Assembly: GCF_030813505.1 (NCBI RefSeq)
Contig: NZ_JAUSUE010000016.1
DNA from: Pectinatus haikarae
Lineage (GTDB): Bacteria > Bacillota > Negativicutes > Selenomonadales > Selenomonadaceae
Length of the DNA: 64,000 nucleotides
Direction: 5' to 3' (one strand)
Below are positions 45,989-55,055 of the stretch, piece by piece (within the stretch, counting starts at the first letter, position 1; each line of letters starts with the position of its first letter). The notes beneath the pieces were generated by a model. The model ran no database searches. It was not told the DNA's origin and saw only the letters and a list, made by a program, of their open reading frames with translations. The position numbers and the translations under genes were made by a program.

Positions 45989-46600
45989 ATGCTGAAGAAA
46001 AGTCTTATTGTTTTTTCGATCTGTCTTATATTTGCCGCAGGCTTTATCACCGGCTGCATTCAAAAAAATACTCCGGCTAAAAAGGTATCTGCCGGAAATT
46101 CTGCTGTCCTGCCGACAGAGCTGAGCCAGCCCAATACAGTAGAAGGAACGGGTACCATTGAGGTAGCATTCAGCCCGGGCGGCGGGGCGGCTGAAGCTGT
46201 GATAAAGACGATAAACAAAGCAAAAACTTCAATCAATGTTCAGGCTTACATTTTTACCAACAGTCAGATAGCCAGATCTCTGTTGAACGCAAAAAAACGT
46301 GGCATAGACGTAAAAGTCATTCTTGATAAAAGCCAGCGTACTGACAAATATTCCTCAGCAAAATTTTTTGCCGACAACTCCATCCCCGTCAAAATAGATA
46401 ATGATTTTCAGATAGCTCACAGCAAAATAATGATTATCGATGACCAAACTGTCATTACCGGTTCATTTAATTTTACTAAGTCGGCGGAAGAAAAAAATGC
46501 AGAAAATCTCTTAATCATTCACGGAAACAAAGAGTTGACCGCACTTTATTTGAAAAACTGGCTCTGGCGCTGGGATGCCGCCCAGAATTACAATTCCTGA
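45989..46600 (+). CDS. Phospholipase D-family nuclease-like lipoprotein
   Basis: A 203-residue protein with a signal peptide and lipobox FITGC, so it should sit on the outer face of the inner membrane or in the outer membrane. The mature part contains one HKD motif: HSKIMIID followed by GSFNFTKSAEEKNAEN, as in the Nuc/EDTA-resistant nuclease type that dimerises to form an active site. IKTINKAKTSINVQAYIFT also matches. It probably hydrolyses DNA or a phosphodiester outside the cytoplasm. The next gene follows within 25 bases. Confidence 0.88.
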   Translation: MLKKSLIVFSICLIFAAGFITGCIQKNTPAKKVSAGNSAVLPTELSQPNTVEGTGTIEVAFSPGGGAAEAVIKTINKAKTSINVQAYIFTNSQIARSLLNAKKRGIDVKVILDKSQRTDKYSSAKFFADNSIPVKIDNDFQIAHSKIMIIDDQTVITGSFNFTKSAEEKNAENLLIIHGNKELTALYLKNWLWRWDAAQNYNS

Positions 46601-46622
46601 ATATAAAGAAGAGAGGCTTCTG

Positions 46623-48362
46623 ATGAAACTTTTATTAACGGCCATAAATGCTAAATATATACATTCTTCCCTTTCCATGCGTTATCTGAAAAGCTGCTGC
46701 AGCGATCTTCCCTTAAACATAGAACTATGCGAGTTTACAATAAATAATCATCTTCTGGATATAGCTGACCAAATTTTTGACAAAAGGCCCGATATTTTGG
46801 GTGTAGAATGCTATATATGGAACATAGAATTGATCAAAGAACTGCTGCCGTTAATCAAAAAGCTGCTGCCGCATGTGATAATAATCTGCGGCGGGCCCGA
46901 AATCTCTTATGGTACGAAAGAAATGATGGAACAGCTCCCTGCAATCGACTATGTGATCCGGGGAGAAGGAGAAGAAACACTGCATGAATTACTGTGCCGC
47001 CTTATTGCCGGAAAAAACACGACCGATATTCCCGGATTGGCGCAGAAAACATTAAACGGTATTGAAACAAGCCTCCCTGTAGTTTTTGCAGATATGGATA
47101 AATTGCCTTTTCCTTATGCGGACGAGGATATTAAAACGCTTGACAATCGGATAATATATTACGAAAGCTCCCGAGGCTGCCCGTTTTCCTGCAAATATTG
47201 TCTGTCCTGTGCTACAAAAGGTGTACGCTACCGTTCTCTGGATAAAGTATTGCCTGAGCTTGCTTTTTTTGTCAGGCATAACGTCCGCCAGATAAAATTT
47301 GTCGACAGAACATTCAATGCTGATAAAAAACACTTTTTACCGATTCTTGAATTTATCAGCAAACAAAATTGCCGCACAAATTTCCATTTTGAAACAGCTA
47401 TTGATTATATTGATGATGACGTTTTGATTTTACTCCGGAAAATGCCGCCGGGACGCGTGCAGCTGGAAATCGGCATTCAATCCACTAATCCTCTGACATT
47501 GCAGCACGTAAGCCGCCATAATAACTGGCAGAAAATATCAACAAACATAAAGAGTATACTGTCCTTTGGCAATATTCATGTTCACACCGACTTGATAATA
47601 GGGCTCCCATATGAAGATGTAACTTCGCTTACCAAATCCTTCAATGATATGTACGCCCTGCATCCTGATATGCTGCAGGTAGGTTTTTTAAAACTTCTCA
47701 AGGGATCTGCAATGGAACATTTAGTTGACGCACACAAGTATTCTTTTATGGATACTGCTCCTTACCAGGTGCTTGCCAACTCGTATATATCTGCTGAAGA
47801 GATGCGTACTTTGCGTATCTTTGTTGACGTATTTGAACTTTATTACAATTCAGGCCGTTTTCCAAACAGCTTGAATTATCTTATAAACGGTTTCAGCAAT
47901 GATGCTTTTTCTTTCTTTTCTAAATTCGCTTTGTTTTGGTATAATAAGGGGTTGGGCAAAGCCGCACATTCACCAAAATCACTTTATGCTTATTTGGCCG
48001 GCTTCGTCAATTCTCTTCCAAAAGTAAGTATAGAAATTTTATTCGAGCTTATGAAACTGGACGCGATTTGTTCCGATCATGGCAGATTCAAAGCAGACTT
48101 TCTGAATTGGAGTGAAAAAGAACACAGCAAAGAAATAGAAACTTTTTGGAAAAATTCTGCCGTAGTCCAAAAATATATTCCCGGTTATGAATTTATCAGC
48201 AGGCGTACAATAAAAAATAGTTATCATATAGAACATTTTTCTATTGATATTCCTGTTTTTATAAATCAGCATTCCATCAAACAGAGCCATTGCATAGTCT
48301 TATTTATTTACGGCGAGGATCGTGTAAAAAAAATTTCAATAGATAAAGGTGACTTATTATAA
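46623..48362 (+). CDS. B12-binding domain radical SAM protein (DUF4080 C-terminus)
   Basis: A 579-residue protein. An N-terminal cobalamin-binding-like Rossmann domain (MKLLLTAINAKYIHSSL... CGGPEISYG) is followed by the radical SAM core with CPFSCKYC (Cys186, 190, 193) and a TIM-barrel, then a C-terminal DUF4080 region. The start at 46623 has AGAGAGG upstream. Family members are of unknown function; a methylation or rearrangement of an uncharacterised substrate is expected. Its stop codon shares one base with the start of the next radical SAM gene (TAATG). Confidence 0.88.
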   Translation: MKLLLTAINAKYIHSSLSMRYLKSCCSDLPLNIELCEFTINNHLLDIADQIFDKRPDILGVECYIWNIELIKELLPLIKKLLPHVIIICGGPEISYGTKEMMEQLPAIDYVIRGEGEETLHELLCRLIAGKNTTDIPGLAQKTLNGIETSLPVVFADMDKLPFPYADEDIKTLDNRIIYYESSRGCPFSCKYCLSCATKGVRYRSLDKVLPELAFFVRHNVRQIKFVDRTFNADKKHFLPILEFISKQNCRTNFHFETAIDYIDDDVLILLRKMPPGRVQLEIGIQSTNPLTLQHVSRHNNWQKISTNIKSILSFGNIHVHTDLIIGLPYEDVTSLTKSFNDMYALHPDMLQVGFLKLLKGSAMEHLVDAHKYSFMDTAPYQVLANSYISAEEMRTLRIFVDVFELYYNSGRFPNSLNYLINGFSNDAFSFFSKFALFWYNKGLGKAAHSPKSLYAYLAGFVNSLPKVSIEILFELMKLDAICSDHGRFKADFLNWSEKEHSKEIETFWKNSAVVQKYIPGYEFISRRTIKNSYHIEHFSIDIPVFINQHSIKQSHCIVLFIYGEDRVKKISIDKGDLL

Positions 48363-49315
48363 TGGTTTACTATGCATTTTCCGACTATCTGAAGCAGCGC
48401 TATGGTGAAAAAGTCTATAAGCTTCCTCTCGCTCTTCCCGTTACCTGCCCTAATCGTGACGGGACATGCGGAACAAACGGCTGTACATTCTGCGGTGCTA
48501 TAGGAGCAGGTTATGAAAATCTGCCTGCTTCCATGTCCATTGCGCAGCAGCTTGCCAGCAATAAAGCTCACATCATCCCCAAATATAAGGCAAAAAAATT
48601 CATACCCTATATGCAGAATTTCAGCAATACATATCTGCCGGCAGAACAGCTGGAGAAATATACAAATGAAGCTGTGCAGGATGATGATGTTGTCGCTCTT
48701 TACATAGCTACCCGTCCTGACTGCATAAGTGAATATTATCTGGCGCGTCTCAGTGAAATAAAAAAACGTCGAAATATAGACATCTGCATTGAACTGGGCC
48801 TGCAAACAGTCAATTATCATTCTTTGCAGAAAATAAACCGCGGTCACACACTTGCTGAATTCATTGATGCGGTAATGAGAATAAAGCAGTATGATATGCA
48901 GACCTGCGCACATATTATACTGAACCTGCCCTGGGATGATATGACGGACGTGATAGAAAATGCCAAGATGATGTCTGCCCTGCAAATTGATCAGGTTAAA
49001 CTTCATGCTCTTTATATAGTAAAAAATACTCAAATGAGCGAAGATTATCTGAACGGAAAAATAAATTTGATTTCTCTAGAAGAATATAAAGAACGTGTTG
49101 AATGTTTTTTGCAGTACCTTTCACCTTCCATTGTTTTGCAGAGATTAATCGGTCGCGCGCCTGAAAAGAACACACTTTTTTCGAACTGGCACACCGGCTG
49201 GTGGAAAATACGTGATGAAATAATTTCATATATGGAAAAAAATAATTTATATCAGGGTAAACTCTGTAATTACCTTAACGGTTCTGCTCTAAAAAAATTT
49301 AACAGTTATAATTGA
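48362..49315 (+). CDS. TIGR01212 family radical SAM protein (YhcC/YtqA-like)
   Basis: A 317-residue protein with the characteristic N-terminus FSDYLKQRYGEKVYKLPL and cysteine set TCPNRDGTCGTNGCTFCG (Cys29, 36, 41, 44), giving the radical SAM cluster, plus IELGLQTVNYHSLQKINRGH and ILNLPWDDM. YhcC-type proteins are widely conserved with unknown substrate. Translationally coupled to the preceding radical SAM gene. Confidence 0.93.
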   Translation: MVYYAFSDYLKQRYGEKVYKLPLALPVTCPNRDGTCGTNGCTFCGAIGAGYENLPASMSIAQQLASNKAHIIPKYKAKKFIPYMQNFSNTYLPAEQLEKYTNEAVQDDDVVALYIATRPDCISEYYLARLSEIKKRRNIDICIELGLQTVNYHSLQKINRGHTLAEFIDAVMRIKQYDMQTCAHIILNLPWDDMTDVIENAKMMSALQIDQVKLHALYIVKNTQMSEDYLNGKINLISLEEYKERVECFLQYLSPSIVLQRLIGRAPEKNTLFSNWHTGWWKIRDEIISYMEKNNLYQGKLCNYLNGSALKKFNSYN

Positions 49316-49401
49316 TAATAATTTTAAAAAGGTGTATTATAATCGTATGTTATTCTTATTCGTAGTGTATATTCAATCATAGATACAAGGGAGAGAATGT
49401 A

Positions 49402-52400
49402 ATGAGTAAAAAAATGAAGACCATGGATGGTAACACAGCTGCCGCATACGTTTCCTATGCTTTTACAGATGTCGCTGCCATTTATCCTATAACGCCGTCT
49501 TCACCAATGGCAGAAGTCGTTGATGAAATGGCTGCAAAAGGCGTAAAGAACCTGTTTGGTCAAAAAGTTAATGTTGTCGAAATGCAGTCAGAAGCAGGCG
49601 CTGCCGGTACTGTCCACGGTGCTCTGCAGTCTGGTGCTTTGACAACGACATATACAGCATCGCAGGGTCTTTTGCTTATGATTCCTAATATGTATAAAAT
49701 CTCCGGCGAACTCTTGCCCGGTGTCTTTCATGTGAGCGCACGCGCACTGGCGACATCATCCTTGAATATATTCGGTGACCATCAGGATGTTATGGCCGTT
49801 CGGCAGACTGGCTGTGCCATGCTTGCCGAAAGCAGTGTCCAGCAGGTAATGGATCTGAGTGCCATAGCTCATCTCACTGCCATAAAGGGGCGCATTCCTT
49901 TTGTAAACTTTTTTGATGGTTTCAGAACATCACACGAAATTCAAAAAATTGAACTGATAGATTACTCAGATCTCGGAAAAATGCTCGACTGGGATGCTGT
50001 GGAAGTTTTCCGGCACAATGCACTTAATCCTGACCATCCCGTAACACGCGGCACCAATCAGAACCCCGATGTTTATTTTCAGGAAAGAGAAGCAGTAAAT
50101 AAATATTATGACGCTATACCTGACATGGTTGAAGACAGTATGAAACAGATCTCCAAACTGACGGGCCGTGAATATCATTTATTCAACTACCACGGTGCTT
50201 CTGATGCCGAACGTATAATTATAGCTATGGGTTCAGTATGTGAAACCGCTACCGAAGCTGTTGATTATTTGAATTCCCAGGGTGAAAAAACAGGCATTCT
50301 GACCGTACACCTCTATCGCCCATTTTCTATAAAGCATCTTCTGGCTGCTATTCCTAAGACAGTCAAGAAAATTGCTGTTCTTGACCGCACAAAAGAACCT
50401 GGTTCTCATGGCGAACCATTATACCTTGATGTAAAAACAGCTCTTTATGACAGCGATATTTCTCCTGTCATAGTAGGAGGCCGTTATGGTTTGGGCGGTA
50501 AAGACGTCACACCTGACCATGTCCTCTCAGTTTATGAAGAACTGAAAAAGGATGCTCCTAAAAATGGCTTTACCATCAGCATTGATGATGATGTAACACA
50601 CACATCCCTGCCAAAATATCCTAAGGATCTTGATTTTACACCGGAAGGTACAACTGCATGTAAATTCTGGGGTCTCGGTTCGGACGGAACTGTAGGCGCA
50701 AATAAAAGCGCTGTCAAGATCATTGGTGATAACACAGATATGTATGCGCAAGCATATTTCGCTTATGATTCTAAAAAATCAGGCGGGATAACAATGTCCC
50801 ATCTTCGTTTCGGCAAGCTGCCAATAAAATCTCCATATCTTATCAATAAAGCTAATTTTATCTCCTGTTCGCAGGAATCTTATGTTCATAAATATGATCT
50901 TCTTGCTGGTCTCAAGCCGGGAGGCTCCTTCCTTTTAAACACACATTGGACGGAAGAAAATCTTTCCAGCGAACTTCCTGCTTATATGAGGAGATATATA
51001 GCAAAAAATAATATCAATTTCTATGTGGTAAATGCCGTAAAAATTGCTCAGGAATTAGGACTGGGCGGTCGCTTCAATATGGTAATGCAGTCAGCCTTCT
51101 TCAAACTTACCAATATAATTCCTATAGATAAGGCTGTAGGCTATTTAAAAGATGCTATTGTTAAATCCTACGGTAAAAAAGGTCAGAATATCGTAGATAT
51201 GAACAACGGTGCCGTCGATAAAGGAATAGACGCCGTAGTTAAAATAAATGTTCCCGCTGACTGGGCTGACGCTCAGGACGAAAAGAAAGAAGAAAAGAAA
51301 GTTCCTGCATTCGTAAAAGATATTCTTATCCCCATGAATCGCCAGGAAGGTGACAAGCTGCCTGTAAGTGCGTTCAGCAGAGGCATGCAGGACGGTACAT
51401 TCCCGAACGGAACAGCGGCATTTGAAAAACGCGGTATTGCTATAAATGTACCGGAATGGATTATGGATAATTGCATACAGTGTAATCAATGTGCATTTGT
51501 CTGCCCGCACGCAGTTATTCGTCCTGTTCTTATGAATGAAGAAGAAAAGAACAACGCACCTGCCGGCATGCAGATAAAACCGGCTGTCGGCGTCAAAGAT
51601 GCATTTTTCAGTATCGTTGTATCTCCTTATGATTGCAGCGGCTGCGGCAATTGTGCTCAGATCTGTCCGGCTCCCAAGGCAAAAGCTTTGGAAATGAAGC
51701 CTTTTGATACTCAGGCTCCTAAGCAGCCTATTTTTGATTATGCCATGGATCCGGAAAAAGTTGCGCCGAAGAAAAATCCGCTCAATAAAAAAACTTTGAA
51801 GGGCAGCCAGTTTGAAAAACCCCTGCTCGAATTTTCCGGCGCATGCGCGGGCTGCGGTGAAACACCTTACGTAAAACTTGTGACACAGCTTTACGGTGAC
51901 CGCATGATGATTTCCAATGCTACCGGCTGCTCCTCTATCTGGGGTGCTGCTGCTCCATCCATGCCTTATACGACAAATCATCTGGGACATGGTCCCGCAT
52001 GGGCTAATTCCCTGTTTGAAGATAATGCTGAATATGGTCTGGGCATGCACCTTGGGACCAAAGCTGTCAGAAATACGCTGGCTGCTAATCTTAAGCTGGC
52101 TGTTGAAAAAGGTGTCAGTCCTGAACTGAAAGCTGCTGCTGAAGATTGGCTGGAAAAAATTGATGACGGAGAAGGCAGCAGAGACCGTGCGGATGCGCTG
52201 ACCTCACTTTTGATAAAAGAAAAAGGCACTGATACTCTGCTTAACAGCATCTACGATCAGCGCGATTTCTTCGTAAAACGTTCGCAATGGATATTCGGCG
52301 GTGACGGCTGGGCTTACGATATCGGCTACGGCGGACTTGACCATGTTCTTGCTTCCGGTGAAGATATCAATGTCCTCGTTATGGATACTGAAGTATATTC

Positions 52401-52926
52401 CAATACCGGCGGTCAGTCCTCTAAGGCTACACCTACCGCAGCTATTGCTCAGTTCGCTGCCACAGGCAAAAAAACTAAGAAAAAAGACCTTGGTATGATG
52501 GCTATGTCTTACGGTTATGTATATGTTGCCCAAATTAACATGGGTGCCGACAAAAATCAAACTTTAAAGGCCATAGTAGAAGCCGAAAGCTACAAGGGCC
52601 CTTCCCTGATAATCGCCTATGCTCCATGTATAAATCATGGCATTAAAATAGGTATGGGCAAAAGCCAGCTTGAAGCAAAACGAGCCACTGAAGCTGGTTA
52701 TTGGGCTAATTACCGTTATAACCCTGCTTTACGCGACGGTGAAAAGAATCCGTTCAATCTCGATTCCAAAGAACCTACTGCTGATTTTAGAGAATTCCTC
52801 ATGGGTGAAGTTCGTTACAACTCTTTGAAACGGTCATTCCCTGAAACAGCTGATTTATTGTTCGAAAAAACAGAACAAGACGCTAAAGAACGTCTTGCTG
52901 GCTATAAAAAACTGGCCGGTAAATAA
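49402..52926 (+). CDS. nifJ: Pyruvate:ferredoxin (flavodoxin) oxidoreductase
   Basis: A 1174-residue single-chain enzyme converting pyruvate and CoA to acetyl-CoA, CO2 and reduced ferredoxin. Order of domains: pyrimidine-binding domain I (DVAAIYPITPSSPMAE), CoA/gamma domains, a ferredoxin domain with clusters CIQCNQCAFVCP (from Cys691) and CSGCGNCAQICP (from Cys745), then the proximal cluster and TPP domain (CAGCGE from Cys815, ATGCSSIWG, GDGWAYDIGYGG, DTEVYSNTGGQ). All cluster cysteines are in place. It is central to fermentative metabolism. GGGAGAG precedes the ATG, and a strong terminator follows. Confidence 0.98.
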   Translation: MSKKMKTMDGNTAAAYVSYAFTDVAAIYPITPSSPMAEVVDEMAAKGVKNLFGQKVNVVEMQSEAGAAGTVHGALQSGALTTTYTASQGLLLMIPNMYKISGELLPGVFHVSARALATSSLNIFGDHQDVMAVRQTGCAMLAESSVQQVMDLSAIAHLTAIKGRIPFVNFFDGFRTSHEIQKIELIDYSDLGKMLDWDAVEVFRHNALNPDHPVTRGTNQNPDVYFQEREAVNKYYDAIPDMVEDSMKQISKLTGREYHLFNYHGASDAERIIIAMGSVCETATEAVDYLNSQGEKTGILTVHLYRPFSIKHLLAAIPKTVKKIAVLDRTKEPGSHGEPLYLDVKTALYDSDISPVIVGGRYGLGGKDVTPDHVLSVYEELKKDAPKNGFTISIDDDVTHTSLPKYPKDLDFTPEGTTACKFWGLGSDGTVGANKSAVKIIGDNTDMYAQAYFAYDSKKSGGITMSHLRFGKLPIKSPYLINKANFISCSQESYVHKYDLLAGLKPGGSFLLNTHWTEENLSSELPAYMRRYIAKNNINFYVVNAVKIAQELGLGGRFNMVMQSAFFKLTNIIPIDKAVGYLKDAIVKSYGKKGQNIVDMNNGAVDKGIDAVVKINVPADWADAQDEKKEEKKVPAFVKDILIPMNRQEGDKLPVSAFSRGMQDGTFPNGTAAFEKRGIAINVPEWIMDNCIQCNQCAFVCPHAVIRPVLMNEEEKNNAPAGMQIKPAVGVKDAFFSIVVSPYDCSGCGNCAQICPAPKAKALEMKPFDTQAPKQPIFDYAMDPEKVAPKKNPLNKKTLKGSQFEKPLLEFSGACAGCGETPYVKLVTQLYGDRMMISNATGCSSIWGAAAPSMPYTTNHLGHGPAWANSLFEDNAEYGLGMHLGTKAVRNTLAANLKLAVEKGVSPELKAAAEDWLEKIDDGEGSRDRADALTSLLIKEKGTDTLLNSIYDQRDFFVKRSQWIFGGDGWAYDIGYGGLDHVLASGEDINVLVMDTEVYSNTGGQSSKATPTAAIAQFAATGKKTKKKDLGMMAMSYGYVYVAQINMGADKNQTLKAIVEAESYKGPSLIIAYAPCINHGIKIGMGKSQLEAKRATEAGYWANYRYNPALRDGEKNPFNLDSKEPTADFREFLMGEVRYNSLKRSFPETADLLFEKTEQDAKERLAGYKKLAGK

Positions 52927-52944
52927 TTGAATTGCATCTTTGTA

Positions 52945-52975
52945 GATCCCCTGTGAATATTTGCAGGGGATTTTT
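52945..52975 (+). terminator. Intrinsic terminator of nifJ
   Basis: ATCCCCTG and CAGGGGAT form a stem with an 8- to 9-base loop, followed by TTTTTTCTT. Confidence 0.9.
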
Positions 52976-53235
52976 TCTTGACATATGCAGATCATTATCC
53001 ATAATAAATCTAACTCACATACACATTCGTTCTTGCAATCTGATTTTTCACAAAAATACTTTTTTGCTTAGAGTATCGCTGATTCCTTACAAAACATACT
53101 GATACAGTCTTTAAAAAAAATTTCTGCTGCCGGCTTTTTCCTTTTTTTCTCCTCATCCGACCAACAAAAACAGTGTTATACTGTTTACTTTTATGCTATA
53201 ATACAAGAATATCTTAATGAATAGGAGCAGTGCAG
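52976..53235. other. Gene-free interval between nifJ and the ACT-domain gene
   Basis: No coding frame or structured RNA seen. A TATAAT box near 53195 on the plus strand, about 35 bases before the ACT gene start, may be its promoter; the -35 is unclear. Confidence 0.5.
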
Positions 53236-53505
53236 ATGAAACTTGTAGTGACTATTGTAGGTAAGGACCGTGTGGGAATAATCGCCATGGTCAGCAATAT
53301 TCTAGCCGAAAACAATGTTAATATTCTCAATATCAACCAAAATATCATGGAAGGCTTTTTCAACATGGTCATGATCGTCGAAATGACTGACAGCAAAATA
53401 AAGCTGCAGGAATTGCAAAATATTTTAAAAGAAAAAGGTAACGAAATAAATCTTGACATAAAAGTTCAGCATCAGGATATTTTCAATGTCATGCATAACG
53501 TCTAA
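53236..53505 (+). CDS. ACT domain protein (UPF0237 family)
   Basis: An 89-residue stand-alone ACT domain: KLVVTIVGKDRVGIIAMVSNILAE, NILNINQNIM and FNMVMIVEM. ACT domains bind amino acids or other small ligands and regulate a partner. It is nearly always paired with the UPF0210 gene that starts 15 bases later, so it probably regulates that protein. ATG at 53236 has GGAG eight bases upstream. Confidence 0.92.
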   Translation: MKLVVTIVGKDRVGIIAMVSNILAENNVNILNINQNIMEGFFNMVMIVEMTDSKIKLQELQNILKEKGNEINLDIKVQHQDIFNVMHNV

Positions 53506-53520
53506 ATTGGAGGAAATATA

Positions 53521-54882
53521 GTGATCACCATCAACGACATAATAGAAACAAACCGCATGATCACGGAAAATAAGCTTGATGTAAGAACCATTACTATGGG
53601 AATCAGCTTGCGTGACTGCGCACACCCGAACATTGAACAATTCTGCCGCAACATTTATGATAAAATTACAAAATCAGCTGAATTTCTTGTAAAAACGGGG
53701 GAAGACATAGAAAGCGAATATGGCATCCCTATCATCCATAAGCGTGTATCAGTCACACCTATAGCAATCGCTGCTGAAGCCTGCAAGACAGATACATATG
53801 TTCCTGTGGCGGAGGCATTGGATAAGGCCGCAAAAGAAGTAGGCATAAACTTTATTGGCGGTTTCTCCGCACTTGTCGAAAAAGGCTATACAAACGGTGA
53901 CAGGATCTTAATAAAATCCATTCCGCAAGCACTCGCTTCCACTGACATAGTCTGCTCTTCAGTGAATCTCGGCTCCACTAAAGCCGGTATAAATATGGAC
54001 TGTGTGCGGGAAATGGGTGAAATCATCAAACGTACAGCTGAACTTACCCGTGACCGTGAAGCTATCGGCTGTGCTAAGCTCGTTGTATTTTCAAATGCTC
54101 CCGGAGATAATCCCTTCATGGCAGGTGCATTCCACGGTGTCAGTGAAGCTGAAAAAGTCGTCAGTGTTGGTGTAAGCGGTCCCGGTGTTGTCAAACATGC
54201 GCTTGAAGACATAAAAAGTGCTGACTTCAGCGAAGTAGCAGAAACAATCAAGAAAACTGCTTATAAAATAACACGTGTGGGGCAGCTCGTTGCCCGGGAA
54301 GCGTCCCAAAGGCTGGGTGTGCCGTTCGGTATTATTGATCTGTCACTGGCACCGACCCCCGCTGTTGGGGACAGTGTTGCCCATATATTGGAAGAAATGG
54401 GACTGGAAAGCTGCGGTGCACCCGGTACAACAGCAGCACTTGCTCTGCTGAACGATGCTGTAAAAAAAGGCGGGCTCATGGCATCTTCACACGTAGGCGG
54501 CCTGAGCGGAGCTTTCATTCCGGTAAGTGAAGATGCCGGTATGATAAATGCAGTAGAAAGGGGCAGCCTTTCTCTGGAAAAACTCGAAGCAATGACTTGC
54601 GTCTGTTCTGTAGGCCTCGATATGATAGCCGTAGAAGGAGAAGTCCCGGCAGCGACTATATCGGCTATCATAGCTGATGAAGCTGCCATAGGTATGATAA
54701 ATAACAAAACTACGGCAGTAAGAATAATCCCTGTGCCCGGCAAAAAGATCGGTGATTCGGTCAATTTTGGCGGTTTACTGGGTCGCTGCCCAATAATACC
54801 CGTTAAAAGCCAGTACAGTTCTGAGGCATTTATCGCCAGAGGCGGCAGAATACCAGCACCTATACGAAGCCTTACCAACTAA
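53521..54882 (+). CDS. UPF0210 (DUF711) family protein
   Basis: A 453-residue protein beginning with GTG after GGAGGAAATATA. Family segments include TITMGISLRDCAHPN, VGINFIGGFSALVEKGYTNGD, LGVPFGIIDLSLAPTPAVGDSVA and GGLLGRCPIIPVK. Distantly related to pyruvate formate-lyase-like folds, but no glycyl-radical motif is visible, and its reaction is unknown. The ACT-UPF0210 pair is conserved across Firmicutes and archaea. Confidence 0.92.
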   Translation: MITINDIIETNRMITENKLDVRTITMGISLRDCAHPNIEQFCRNIYDKITKSAEFLVKTGEDIESEYGIPIIHKRVSVTPIAIAAEACKTDTYVPVAEALDKAAKEVGINFIGGFSALVEKGYTNGDRILIKSIPQALASTDIVCSSVNLGSTKAGINMDCVREMGEIIKRTAELTRDREAIGCAKLVVFSNAPGDNPFMAGAFHGVSEAEKVVSVGVSGPGVVKHALEDIKSADFSEVAETIKKTAYKITRVGQLVAREASQRLGVPFGIIDLSLAPTPAVGDSVAHILEEMGLESCGAPGTTAALALLNDAVKKGGLMASSHVGGLSGAFIPVSEDAGMINAVERGSLSLEKLEAMTCVCSVGLDMIAVEGEVPAATISAIIADEAAIGMINNKTTAVRIIPVPGKKIGDSVNFGGLLGRCPIIPVKSQYSSEAFIARGGRIPAPIRSLTN

Positions 54883-54896
54883 AATAATATATATAT

Positions 54897-55000
54897 AATG
54901 AGTACCGATTTCTGAAGTGCCCTCCCCAAAAAATTTGACCTAATAAATCTAATTTTTTGATGGAGCATATTATTCAGATGAAATCGGTACTCATTTTTTA
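54897..55000. terminator. Long-stem hairpin between convergent genes, probable bidirectional terminator or IS-end-like remnant
   Basis: AATGAGTACCGATTTC (54897-54912) and its exact complement (54980-54995) form a 16-bp stem, followed by TTTTTTA on the plus strand. The 67-base interior itself holds a second pairing, AAAAAATT with AATTTTTT. The sequences at the inner edges (CTGAAGTGCCCTCC... and its imperfect inverse) look somewhat like IS3-family terminal repeats. Confidence 0.6.
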
Positions 55001-55055
55001 CTTGCTGTTTATAACCTAAAATAAATTTATCATTCTGAGTATTACAATCCTATTT

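Noticed and set aside
48308..49033. 241-aa open frame antisense to the TIGR01212 radical SAM gene
   Set aside because: Shadow of a gene with clear motifs; the antisense product has the odd His/Tyr/Cys-rich composition typical of shadows.
49312..49343. TTGATA / TATAAT promoter for nifJ
   Set aside because: The -10 is perfect but the spacer would be 20 bases; no better -35 seen, so not listed as a feature.
51145..52050. 301-aa open frame antisense to nifJ
   Set aside because: It lies wholly inside the well-conserved nifJ gene, with no recognisable domain or ribosome site.
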